7,104 nt of DNA from Nitrospirota bacterium (GCA_005877565.1 VBOK01000151.1:1-7104), one strand, 5' to 3'. Counted from the first letter of the stretch, positions 1 to 6,900 are shown. Numbers and translations are program-made. Notes: generated by a model from the letters alone, not told the origin.

Positions 1-587
1 TTCAAGAGGTATGAAATCTCGATATTGTCGGGCTGGATCGCCAGGGGAGCATTGACCACCCGGCAGGTAAACATGGCCACGGCCGGAAGTCGGTGGCCGG
101 GCCATGAAGCGATCGGCTCGATGCCGCGGAGCGTGCCTGGACCGGCCGTTGCCGTAAAGCAACGGACACCTGCCCTGGAACCTCCGGCGATGGCCGACAT
201 GACGCCGTATTCCTCTTCACCGCGATAGTATTCCTTTACATACCCCTCTCCGTAGAGAACCCCGATCAACTGCATGGTTTCACTCTGAGGGGTAATCGGA
301 TAGGCCACCGAGAAATCCACATTGGAGCGGCGCACCGCTTCTTTCGCCGCCTCACTCCCGGTGATGAACTCGCGCTTCCGCGGCGCCTCAAAGAACATGT
401 ACTCAGGCGTCACCACCCGCTGCTTTTTCGCCCCCTCGTGCGGATCCTTCGAGCTGCCTCCCACCTTGATCGGAGCAGCCGAAGTGATGGGATCGCCCTG
501 GGGGTTGGTCTTCTGCTCGGGTTCGACAGAGGTGATCGGATCCCCCTGCGGGTTCGTTTTGACTTCGGGTTCGAGGGGATTGCTCAT
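1..587 (-). CDS. porA: 2-oxoacid:ferredoxin oxidoreductase (pyruvate or 2-oxoglutarate) alpha subunit, N-terminal part, runs off the window
   Basis: This is the alpha subunit of a ThDP-dependent 2-oxoacid:ferredoxin oxidoreductase, a cytoplasmic enzyme that in the reductive TCA cycle carboxylates acetyl-CoA or succinyl-CoA with reduced ferredoxin. I translated 195 codons; the C-terminal part lies beyond the left edge. ATG at 587-585 follows GAGGAGG with suitable spacing. Residues 6-37 hold a tandem repeat in a polar, probably disordered tail, and the conserved domain begins near residue 70. Y96-P-I-T-P-Q-S is the family signature; the Thr of YPITP contacts substrate in known pyruvate:ferredoxin oxidoreductases. 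The acidic stretch E124-E126 before YGVMSAI should hold the Glu that contacts the thiamine pyrimidine. TATAGPGT follows at 145-152, and the visible part ends with QPDNIEISYLL. It is the last visible gene of the operon, 29 bases after porE. The family call is secure. Pyruvate versus 2-oxoglutarate specificity is not settled, so the por symbols are provisional. Confidence 0.9.
   Translation of the reverse strand, partial: MSNPLEPEVKTNPQGDPITSVEPEQKTNPQGDPITSAAPIKVGGSSKDPHEGAKKQRVVTPEYMFFEAPRKREFITGSEAAKEAVRRSNVDFSVAYPITPQSETMQLIGVLYGEGYVKEYYRGEEEYGVMSAIAGGSRAGVRCFTATAGPGTLRGIEPIASWPGHRLPAVAMFTCRVVNAPLAIQPDNIEISYLL
477..572 (-). repeat. Two-copy 16-codon tandem repeat in the PorA N-terminal tail
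   Basis: Codons 6-21 (572-525) and 22-37 (524-477) of porA encode EPEVKTNPQGDPITSV and EPEQKTNPQGDPITSA, which match at 14 of 16 residues. At DNA level the 48-base units differ at 13 positions. Eight of these are silent third-base changes. The other five fall in the two codons that changed amino acid (Val/Gln and Val/Ala). The pattern is an old duplication whose peptide has been conserved while the DNA drifted. It lies before the conserved catalytic domain. Confidence 0.9.
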
Positions 588-616
588 TGTTGCCTCCTCG
601 GGTTCGAGAAAAATTG

Positions 617-1372
617 TCAGTGAGGCATCTGCCCTTCAGAGGGCATATGAACGCCAGCGGGTGGAGCCCCAGGCTTCAACGCGACAAGCGGATTGATATG
701 AGTCTCATTCCCGTTGACACGGCTTTGCAAGCCGGTATAACGGACGTTTTTGCCATCGGCGGGGAGTTTAATCCCCATCTGTTCACGCACCCGCTTGAAG
801 ATTTGGGCCACTTTCCTGAGCTTGGCGGCATCCATGTCGTGGACGCTCAGCATCGCGTCCTCATGGCCCTGCTCCGCGCAAAGCGCCGCGGTGCAACAGT
901 TCGTGCCGGCACGGATCATCTTCAGCGTGAGGTTTGCATAGTGACAATGCACGCCGACGAAAATACACGCCTCGATCTTGTTGCCCCAGATCGTCAGGTT
1001 CGGATGGTTCGGATTGATGACCTCCTCCGGATCGACCTTCGGGTACTTCGGCCGGTAATCCGGCATCGGAATAATCAGCACGTTGGGAATCTGGGCCGCG
1101 ATTTCCAGCACCGCCATCGCCTTTTCGACCGCATGCTCGTTCCACGCCCACAGGACCATGGGGCCTGGAAAGATCGTGGCGTTCGGCTTGGTGAGCATCT
1201 GCTTGGCGATCTCTGCGATCGCGATGTCCTCCGGAGTGTGATGCCCGTAAGCGATGCCGACCCCCGAGGGAGGCAATTCCACACCGAGTTGGGCAGCGGA
1301 CGGCGGCATGAAGCCGGCCGGTCCAGGCACAATGATACGTTCTTTCTCCGCGGGGAGGCCTTGCAAGAGCAT
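617..1372 (-). CDS. porE: Fifth (epsilon) subunit of the 2-oxoacid:ferredoxin oxidoreductase, 'CO dehydrogenase beta subunit'-like family
   Basis: This 251-residue soluble protein belongs, as far as I recognise it, to the family often labelled 'carbon monoxide dehydrogenase beta subunit family protein'. It accompanies five-subunit pyruvate/2-oxoglutarate:ferredoxin oxidoreductases in Aquificales and Nitrospira. The start at 1372 has GGAGGG just upstream, overlapping the porD stop codon, and the two genes are 9 bases apart, which suggests coupled translation. Features in order are a Pro/Gly-rich N terminus, YGHHTPED at 42-49, an alpha/beta stretch (FPGPMVLWAW, IPNVLIIPMPDY), then a Cys/His cluster: C136, H142-C143-H144, C159-C160, C165 and GHED at 169-172. 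The tail from about 225 is Pro/Gly-rich. The Cys/His residues could bind metal or a cluster, but this is inference. No hydrophobic membrane segment or signal peptide is evident. It is unlikely to be a real CO dehydrogenase subunit here, since no other CODH gene is nearby. Confidence 0.75.
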   Translation of the reverse strand: MLLQGLPAEKERIIVPGPAGFMPPSAAQLGVELPPSGVGIAYGHHTPEDIAIAEIAKQMLTKPNATIFPGPMVLWAWNEHAVEKAMAVLEIAAQIPNVLIIPMPDYRPKYPKVDPEEVINPNHPNLTIWGNKIEACIFVGVHCHYANLTLKMIRAGTNCCTAALCAEQGHEDAMLSVHDMDAAKLRKVAQIFKRVREQMGIKLPADGKNVRYTGLQSRVNGNETHINPLVALKPGAPPAGVHMPSEGQMPH

Positions 1373-1381
1373 ACGCCCTCC

Positions 1382-1708
1382 CTACGCCACTTCGACCGGA
1401 GCGGCTATCGCCTTGGTCCCACCGCTGTCAAGGTAGGTGATGCGATCGGTGATGGCCGCCTTGGGGAGTTGGTCGATCATCGTCATCGTGATCGCATGGT
1501 GTTTGGCCATATTGTCGCAGACCCACACGCACTGCGCGCAACCCTTGCAGCGGTCCACCGCCACGTACGCCGAGCCGTACTTGAGGCCCTTTTCCTTGCC
1601 CGCATTGTCGCTATAGAGAATCGTGTTGGCCTCCGGGCAGTACTGCGTGCAGAGTTTACAGCTCGTCGCTGCGCAGATATCAACGTTGATATCGGCAACA
1701 AGATACAT
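1382..1708 (-). CDS. porD: 2-oxoacid:ferredoxin oxidoreductase delta subunit, 2x[4Fe-4S] ferredoxin-like
   Basis: A 108-residue ferredoxin-type subunit that should pass electrons between external ferredoxin and the cluster of the catalytic beta subunit. Two cysteine sets are visible. C12-x4-C17-x2-C20-x3-C24-P is slightly longer than the classic Cx2C spacing. C54-x2-C57-x2-C60-x3-C64 is classic in spacing, but Asp rather than Pro follows the last Cys. Each set can hold one [4Fe-4S] cluster. The C-terminal 40 residues after the second set carry no recognised motif. ATG at 1708-1706 is preceded by AGGAGG, and the gene starts 25 bases after porG. Its position between gamma and epsilon supports its role as part of the same complex and not a free ferredoxin. 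The family call is firm. The exact redox role is inferred. Confidence 0.88.
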   Translation of the reverse strand: MYLVADINVDICAATSCKLCTQYCPEANTILYSDNAGKEKGLKYGSAYVAVDRCKGCAQCVWVCDNMAKHHAITMTMIDQLPKAAITDRITYLDSGGTKAIAAPVEVA

Positions 1709-1733
1709 GCAGGTCTCCTCCTAATTCTTGGGA

Positions 1734-2465
1734 TCAGCGGGAGGCAGCCTCGGCGGCGGCCAGATCGTCGGCCTTCTTCGCCTCAGCCCTCTCTTCAACG
1801 CCCCAGCCGTGTTCCTCAGCGTAGTCCCAACCGGCCTTGATCACGGCAATATTCTTCTCTATCAGTTCCTGTTTTTGTTTGAACTTTCTTTCCACAACGC
1901 TGTCGAGCGCCGCGGTCCCGCCGGACACGACGAAGCCTTTCCCCAGGAACCGATCCTTCACGGCACCTCCGAGCGCCTCGAGAGTCGTCAACCGGGTGAT
2001 GGCCCCAATCGCGCCCATCAACGCCATGTTGGTCGCCAAGTCCAGACCCGCAACTTTGAGCGAGAGCTGCGTCGCCGGGATGTAATACAGCTTGGCGTTG
2101 CGTTCCTTGAGCTCATTCGTCTCTTGCGGCGGCAGCTTCATTGGGCCGTCGTGGTTGATCAACAGAACGCCGTTCTGCTTCAATCCGAAGTAGAAGGGCA
2201 TCGTGTACGACTTGCCGTGCGTGATCACCTGCGGGTGAAAGATGATGCAGATGTGGGGAAACGTGATCTCGCCGATCTCATAGATCGGTTCATCGGAGAC
2301 CCGCACATAACTCTCGACCGGAGCCATCCGCTTCTCGGACCCGTAGAACGGGACGATCGTGCTCTCACCGCCGGCTCTGATGACCGCGGTGCTGAGGATG
2401 TGCGAGCCGGTCACAACCCCCTGGCCGCCCACGCCCGCCATGCGAATGTTAAAGCGCTTTGCCAT
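1734..2465 (-). CDS. porG: 2-oxoacid:ferredoxin oxidoreductase gamma subunit
   Basis: A 243-residue gamma subunit (pyruvate/ketoisovalerate oxidoreductase catalytic domain family), which in related enzymes forms the domain involved in CoA binding and subunit contacts. The diagnostic GVGGQG loop is at residues 11-16, followed by GSHILSTAV and VPFYGSEKRMAPVESYVRVS, all typical of the family. The body to about residue 195 matches the usual domain. The last 45 residues are charged and Ala-rich (KFKQKQELIEK ... ADDLAAAEAASR) and look like a helical extension of the kind seen in five-subunit versions. ATG at 2465-2463 follows GGGAGGAAG at good distance. The gap to porB is 46 bases and to porD 25 bases. 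Nothing looks broken. Confidence 0.92.
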   Translation of the reverse strand: MAKRFNIRMAGVGGQGVVTGSHILSTAVIRAGGESTIVPFYGSEKRMAPVESYVRVSDEPIYEIGEITFPHICIIFHPQVITHGKSYTMPFYFGLKQNGVLLINHDGPMKLPPQETNELKERNAKLYYIPATQLSLKVAGLDLATNMALMGAIGAITRLTTLEALGGAVKDRFLGKGFVVSGGTAALDSVVERKFKQKQELIEKNIAVIKAGWDYAEEHGWGVEERAEAKKADDLAAAEAASR

Positions 2466-2511
2466 CTGTCTTCCTCCCTAATCTCTCCCCCCACAAGACA
2501 GGGACTTGCAA

Positions 2512-3269
2512 TTAGGCCTGCGGAAGGGCCGCTGCCGTCGCCGGCTTCGGCAGATACTCCTTATACCCATAGCGCGTCGCCAGGTAGTGCTTGGCTTCCT
2601 CAGTGAGGTGCTCGGAGAACTGGTACCGGTCGTTCTCAACGCTCTTCGCGTCTTCCATCACCTTATCGGTCGGGATGGAGTACTCGATGTTACAGGACGT
2701 GTAAGCCTGGATGTAGGTCGGGCCGATCTCACGCGCGACTAGGACAGCCTTTTTGATGACGCTTTCAACCCGCCTCGGATTGTTCGGGACGACCGTCGCG
2801 ACATAGGCACACCCGGCGAGCTTGGCCATGCCGACCATGTCCATCTTTTCAAACTTCTTGCCCAGCGGCGCCATCTTGAGGACCTGTCCCTTGTTGGTCA
2901 TGCCGCTCTCCTGGCCGCCGGTGTTCCCGTACACTTCATTGTCCAGCATGATCGTCGTGAATCGCTCCTTCCGGAACCAGGCATGGAGACAAAGGGGATG
3001 GCCGCCTGGGAGATGGCCAAGCGCCCGCAGCCGGCCGTCCCCACCGTAATGGTGTCCTCAGGGTTCGGGAAGGAGATCATGGCCAGCCGGATGAACAGGG
3101 TCATCGCGCACCCCGCGCACATGGGATGCTCTTCCAGAATCTCTTTGAACGATCCCATCTGCGAGACGGTCACCTTCTTGCCGAAGGGACCGTGTTCAAC
3201 CATATCGCGATATTCCTTGGGCATGAATTTGTCAAACCCAGGGGAAAACTTGACGTAATCAAGACTCAT
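2512..3269 (-). pseudogene. porB: 2-oxoacid:ferredoxin oxidoreductase beta subunit, interrupted by an internal deletion plus frameshift
   Basis: The beta subunit binds thiamine diphosphate and one [4Fe-4S] cluster. The first frame starts at ATG 3269-3267 (AAGGAGG upstream) and gives 94 conserved residues, with C51-x2-C54 (CAGC) and C81 (AGCGR) as cluster ligands, ending at IPFV (2988). After two extra bases the sequence continues in another frame at 2985 with HAWFRKERFTTIMLDNEVYGNTGGQ and runs cleanly to a stop at 2512 (157 residues, with the later Cys in AYTSCNIEY). From memory of the family, about 45 residues should lie between IPFV and HAWF, including the GDG half of the ThDP/Mg motif. They are absent. 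The first frame reads on into nonsense and stops at 2898, giving a 123-residue fragment. The second half has an internal ATG at 2949, poorly placed for its nearest AGGAG. A simple base slip cannot explain this, because conserved sequence is missing. As written the product would be inactive. An assembly collapse is a serious alternative. Together the two halves leave 251 family residues against roughly 290-300 expected. Confidence 0.88.
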
Positions 3270-3388
3270 GGGACCGTCCTCCTTCGTTCGATCTAAACAC
3301 GAACCCGCCTAATCGTCTGTCTAAGGGGATTTCTCCTTTACTTACAAGGTATTAAGTTGCGCCGGCCAGGGCCGAAATGAATGTCGGA

Positions 3389-3418
3389 AGCTTAGCAAAC
3401 CCTTGCGATTGATGTCAA
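3389..3418 (-). promoter_or_regulatory. Candidate sigma70-type promoter for the por operon
   Basis: On the minus strand, TTGACA (3418-3413) is followed after 18 bases by TAAGCT (3394-3389). The TG one base before the latter gives an extended -10 (TGCTAAGCT). The -35 is perfect and the -10 weak. Transcription would begin near 3382, leaving a leader of about 110 bases before porB. A second, weaker candidate, TTGCAA-N17-TATTGT, lies upstream at about 3498-3470 on the same strand. The choice between them is not settled. Confidence 0.4.
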
Positions 3419-3654
3419 TGCGAAAATCCGCCGCCACGCGTTGGCTTGGCACCCCTCCGCCGCCTCCGACAATATGACAACGGTGGCGTCGTTGCAACCA
3501 CAAAGAAGACCTAGCCGCTCCCTTCACGATGGCCTAATCCTGATCCCGGCGGTAGGCCTTTGGTCCTATTGATGCAAGTGCAAGAAAATATGGAAGAAAT
3601 CTGCCGGCCACCCACTTCTTTTGCCCAAGAATGCAGAAAACCCCCCTGTTTCTC

Positions 3655-3683
3655 TTGCGACGACTGCGGTGGTTCACTATAAT
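3655..3683 (+). promoter_or_regulatory. Sigma70-type promoter for the tldD-like operon
   Basis: TTGCGA (3655-3660), a 17-base spacer, then a perfect TATAAT (3678-3683). Expected transcription start is near 3690, giving a leader of about 68 bases before the ATG at 3758. Spacing and -10 are ideal, and the -35 matches 4 of 6. Position and orientation fit the rightward three-gene operon. Confidence 0.6.
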
Positions 3684-3757
3684 TTACGTTCAATAAACTC
3701 AGTGATACACCCTAATCACATGGCAAAGACCGTATCAACAAAGAGTTATTGCGTCTG

Positions 3758-5335
3758 ATGACGACCTTCTCAAAAGCCATCACCACCGACTTGATGGAAG
3801 CCATCAAAAACACCGCTGCCGAACTGGCCGCCGCGGCACCGGGCACGTACAAGCTGTGCCGTTATGCGGACCTGCGGATCGAGGTGGCCGAAGAGAAGCA
3901 CGCGGGATCGGAGAACGGGACGTCCAAATACGCCTACGAAGACAGCCACATCGCTTGCGGCATCCGGGTGCTGGCCGGAGACAGCACCATCGCCCCAGGG
4001 TATTTCGGCCAGGTGCTGGGCAAGGCCGATCTGCCACGACTCGCCCAAACCCTGGCGAGTGGCCTGAAGCACGCGTACGCGCGTGCCGTCGTCAACGCCC
4101 GCGAAAAAGCCCGGGTCCGGGACAAATACAAGGATCTCGGTGAAGCCCTGGCCACTTCTCGCCTAGCCCCGGTCGAGGTGCAACGTGACACGGTCAAGGC
4201 CGAATACGCCATCGACCCCCGGCAGGTCCCCCTTGATGAGATGGTGCGCTACGTCACGGAAGTCTCACGTGCGGTCCAAGACGTGGACGAGCAGCTCAAA
4301 TACAACACCGTCAGCGCCGTGACGCTGGTGACGCGCGAGCTCTTCACAAGTTCCGAGGGCGCCTGCATCGACCAGTCCTTCGCGCTGAGCAAAGGGTCCG
4401 TAGACGTCGTCGCCGTGAGCGAGACCGGTGACCAGGAGCTATCCGACACCATCGGCCATCAGCGTGGGTGGGAGGTCGTCACCGAAGGCGTCGTCGAGGA
4501 ACACATCCGGAACCTCGATCTCCTCACCTTCTCCACCAATCTGGCGCGCGACGCCGTCAAGCTGGCCCACGCGCCAACGCTCCGCAGCTCGGACAAAGAC
4601 GTCGTGGTGGTCACAGACCCCCACTTCAACGCGCTCCTCGCTCACGAGATCATCGGCCATCCCACCGAACTGGATCGCGCGCTGAAGATGGAGACCGCCT
4701 ACGCGGGCCGGAGCTGGCTCCTGCGCGCGCTCAACGACACCATGGTCGGCAAGGCCGTGGCGTCTGCGCTCGTCACCGCCTACTCGGACCCGTCACTGCC
4801 GGGCTTCGGCCACTACAAATATGACCACGAAGGGACGCCCGGCCGGAAAGTCGTGCACATCGAGAAGGGGATCTTCAAGGGCTTCATGAACAACCGCCAG
4901 ACGGCGGCCATTCTCAACGTGCCCCCGAACGGGTCCTGCATGGCCACGGAAGCCCATCTCGTACCACTGGTCCGCATGTCCACCACCGTGTTCGCAGCTG
5001 GCGCGCGCGCACCCGAGGATATCATCCGCGAGGTCGACAAAGGGTACTACGTCGTGGGGCACCGGATTCCCTCCATCGCAGAATCACGGGAAAATTTCCG
5101 AATCTCTGCCCAGAAGGTGTACGAGATCCGCAACGGCCAAATCGGACAACTGTACCGGGGCGGTGGCATCATGGCGGACACCAAGACCTTCCTGATGAAG
5201 GTGGATGCCGTGGGCCGGGACTTCCGGCTCTTCCCCATCCCCAATTGCGGAAAAGGCCAGCCGATGCAGGGCCGGCGGCTCGGGAACGGCGGGCCGACGC
5301 TCCGCAGCCGCGCGCACCTGACCGGGCCCGCGTAG
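3758..5335 (+). CDS. TldD-like zinc metalloprotease subunit (TldD/PmbA family)
   Basis: A 525-residue member of the TldD/PmbA family. In E. coli, TldD with TldE (PmbA) forms a barrel-shaped protease that cleaves unfolded peptides reaching its internal metal site; it matures microcin B17 and degrades the CcdA antitoxin. The metal site is visible: H296-E-I-I-G-H300 (HExxxH) within LLAHEIIGHPTELD, and a conserved Cys, C497, in PNCGKGQPMQGRRLGNGGP, matching the third zinc ligand of TldD. The N-terminal half is the usual family domain. No signal peptide is seen, so it should be cytoplasmic. It is longer than E. coli TldD (about 480 residues). The start is uncertain: TTG at 3749 is in frame, but AAGAG (3741-3745) lies only 3 bases before it, while ATG at 3758 has that motif 12 bases upstream. 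I prefer the ATG. The natural substrate here is unknown. It heads an operon with its TldE-like partner. Confidence 0.88.
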   Translation: MTTFSKAITTDLMEAIKNTAAELAAAAPGTYKLCRYADLRIEVAEEKHAGSENGTSKYAYEDSHIACGIRVLAGDSTIAPGYFGQVLGKADLPRLAQTLASGLKHAYARAVVNAREKARVRDKYKDLGEALATSRLAPVEVQRDTVKAEYAIDPRQVPLDEMVRYVTEVSRAVQDVDEQLKYNTVSAVTLVTRELFTSSEGACIDQSFALSKGSVDVVAVSETGDQELSDTIGHQRGWEVVTEGVVEEHIRNLDLLTFSTNLARDAVKLAHAPTLRSSDKDVVVVTDPHFNALLAHEIIGHPTELDRALKMETAYAGRSWLLRALNDTMVGKAVASALVTAYSDPSLPGFGHYKYDHEGTPGRKVVHIEKGIFKGFMNNRQTAAILNVPPNGSCMATEAHLVPLVRMSTTVFAAGARAPEDIIREVDKGYYVVGHRIPSIAESRENFRISAQKVYEIRNGQIGQLYRGGGIMADTKTFLMKVDAVGRDFRLFPIPNCGKGQPMQGRRLGNGGPTLRSRAHLTGPA

Positions 5336-5346
5336 CATCACCACAC

Positions 5347-6900
5347 ATGGTCAGCTTGGCCACACTGAAACGCACTGCCGAGGACGGGCTGCGTTACCTG
5401 CGCCGCCAGAAGGACATCCAGGAAGCGGAAGTGTTCGTGGCCAGCAATGACGGCTTGACTGCCCGCGTCAACTACACCTCACACATTCCATGCAACGGCG
5501 TCGAAGAACCGAAATCCACCTCCTCCTACGGACTTGGCGTGCGGGCCGTCTTCCAGAACCCCAAGGGCCCGCGCATCGGGCTCGGCAGCGAAGCCGGAGA
5601 CCTCTCGCTCAACGGCGTCAAGGCGGCCCTGGAGAAGGCCAGACGGAGCGCGGTCCATGACCCTGACTTCACAACCCTGCCACGTCCGTCCCCTGAACGC
5701 CGGACGCTGAGCAAATACCACGACCCGAGCGCCATGGACTTGAAGGACGCCGATCTGGTGCATGCCGGATGGCGGGTCGTCACCCACGCCCTGGACGAAT
5801 TCGCCAAGGCCGGATCGCTTCGGGCGCAGGCCCAGACCGGGCCCAAGCTACGCGAGCTGGGATTCATCGTCGGCGGCGACGTCACAGTCCTGCTGGAACG
5901 GATCGCAATCGGCTCGACCCGCCTCCCCAAAGTGCAAACCGACGAGTCAACCCTGATCGCCTCGTTCGTCACCGCTATGGTCGAACGGGAAGGCGCAAAA
6001 GGGACCGGGTACGGATGCCACACTCGCCTGAGCGCCATGCGGGGAGACGCCGGTGCCGAAGCTGCGCGCAATGCCCTGTCCGCCGTCGGCGGGGTCCGCA
6101 TCAAGAACGGGGAGTATGCGGTCATCCTCGGTCCACAACCGGTGACCGAGCTGATGTGCAATCTGATCCTGCCGAGTCTCACAGTCGCCAGCTTCTACGA
6201 CTGCAGCTCGGCCTTTCACGGACAGCTCGGCCGGCAGGTCGCACATGACAACCTCACCATTTATGACCATGGGGCGCTCCAGGGTCACATGGGCAGTAAA
6301 GGCATCACCTGCGAAGGACTCCCGACCGGGCGGACCGACCTCATCAAAGACGGGAAGCTCGTCGGGCTCCTGTCGAGTTTCTACGAGACGGAGCGGATGC
6401 TGCGCGACCCTGCCGCGAAGGAGAAGCTCGGCGTCCCCCCTGAGGACTATCCCAGCGCCCTGGTGCCGCGTAACGGCTTCCGCTTCGCGGGCGGTGGACG
6501 CCGGTTCGACATGGCGCCCTCGGTCGCGCCCACTAACGTCTTCATCGAAGGGCGCAAGAAGAACACCCGCGAGGACCTCCTGCGGCAGGTTCAAAACGGT
6601 GTGTACATCGGTCGGATATGGTATACCTACCCCATTAACGGCTTGCGCACCGGCGATTTCACCGCAACGGTCGTGGGCGATTCCTACATGATCAAGGACG
6701 GCAAACTGACGACGCCCATCAAGGCTAACGTCGTTCGCATCAACGACAACATTCACCAAGTCTTGCGGAACATCATGGGCATCACCAGCAAGAGCCGAGG
6801 GACGACCATCTGGGCGGCAGACGAGGTGGTGTACGCCCCCGAGATCGCAGTGGCCAGGCTTCGGCTCACCGAGATCGCCGGCTTCATGGACGCGCACTGA
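5347..6900 (+). CDS. TldE/PmbA-like partner protein (TldD/PmbA family, no HExxxH)
   Basis: A 517-residue TldD/PmbA-family protein, probably the non-catalytic half of a heterodimer with the preceding gene product. It has the family architecture, ending in the characteristic G418-VYIGRIWYTYPINGLRTGDFT segment (418-439) and VVGDSYMIKDGKL. HExxxH is absent, as in E. coli TldE, where metal is bound only by TldD. ATG 5347 is chosen because the in-frame region back to 5245 overlaps the end of the tldD-like gene and adds 34 low-complexity Arg/Ala/Pro residues unlike the family. No good ribosome binding site precedes 5347. With only 11 bases after the upstream stop, translation is probably coupled. 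E. coli PmbA is about 450 residues, so this one is longer. No membrane segment is evident. Pairing is inferred from adjacency and family knowledge. Confidence 0.85.
   Translation: MVSLATLKRTAEDGLRYLRRQKDIQEAEVFVASNDGLTARVNYTSHIPCNGVEEPKSTSSYGLGVRAVFQNPKGPRIGLGSEAGDLSLNGVKAALEKARRSAVHDPDFTTLPRPSPERRTLSKYHDPSAMDLKDADLVHAGWRVVTHALDEFAKAGSLRAQAQTGPKLRELGFIVGGDVTVLLERIAIGSTRLPKVQTDESTLIASFVTAMVEREGAKGTGYGCHTRLSAMRGDAGAEAARNALSAVGGVRIKNGEYAVILGPQPVTELMCNLILPSLTVASFYDCSSAFHGQLGRQVAHDNLTIYDHGALQGHMGSKGITCEGLPTGRTDLIKDGKLVGLLSSFYETERMLRDPAAKEKLGVPPEDYPSALVPRNGFRFAGGGRRFDMAPSVAPTNVFIEGRKKNTREDLLRQVQNGVYIGRIWYTYPINGLRTGDFTATVVGDSYMIKDGKLTTPIKANVVRINDNIHQVLRNIMGITSKSRGTTIWAADEVVYAPEIAVARLRLTEIAGFMDAH

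Larger units (their letters stand above)
3270..3757. other. Divergent intergenic region between porB and the tldD-like gene
   Basis: About 490 bases with no convincing gene. It contains back-to-back promoter candidates (see separate entries), a perfect ribosome binding site for porB at the left edge, and an A+T-richer stretch at 3660-3750 ahead of the tldD-like gene. Short inverted repeats are present: CGGCC-AG-GGCCG at 3363-3374, CAACG/CGTTG at 3478-3494 overlapping the palindrome GTTGCAAC (3491-3498), and GGCCTA/TAGGCC at 3531-3558. Each is short enough to occur by chance in GC-rich DNA. I see no riboswitch, tRNA or terminator. Confidence 0.7.

Noticed and set aside
617..1372. Genuine CO dehydrogenase operon
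   Set aside because: Only this one subunit carries a CODH-like family label. All neighbours are 2-oxoacid:ferredoxin oxidoreductase subunits, and no catalytic CODH gene is present.
587..1840. Long plus-strand open frame (417 codons) opposite porE and porD
   Set aside because: It is antisense to two genes with clear family motifs and ribosome binding sites. Its translation is Arg/His/Asp-rich with no recognisable domain, typical of a GC-rich shadow frame.
1728..2606. Plus-strand open frame (292 codons) opposite porG
   Set aside because: Antisense shadow of a well-conserved gamma subunit, with no motif and no supporting start signal.
2898..2990. Programmed ribosomal frameshift in porB
   Set aside because: A frameshift alone would restore a full-length protein. 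Here conserved residues are physically absent between the two frames, and no slippery run is seen at the junction.
3363..3374. CGGCC-AG-GGCCG near-palindrome as a terminator or operator
   Set aside because: The stem is five bases with a two-base centre, no T-run follows, and such short GC palindromes are expected by chance here.
3342..3693. Two small minus-strand open frames of about 60 codons in the intergenic region
   Set aside because: They overlap each other and the candidate promoters, and have no recognisable protein features. The one at 3342-3527 would need a GTG start.
5245..5346. Extended N terminus for the TldE-like gene
   Set aside because: The extra 34 codons overlap the conserved C terminus of the tldD-like gene and give a low-complexity Arg/Ala/Pro stretch unlike the family. 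ATG 5347 starts a normal N-terminal domain.
5947..6897. Minus-strand open frame (316 codons) opposite the TldE-like gene
   Set aside because: Shadow frame; the plus strand carries clear TldD/PmbA-family motifs over the same bases.
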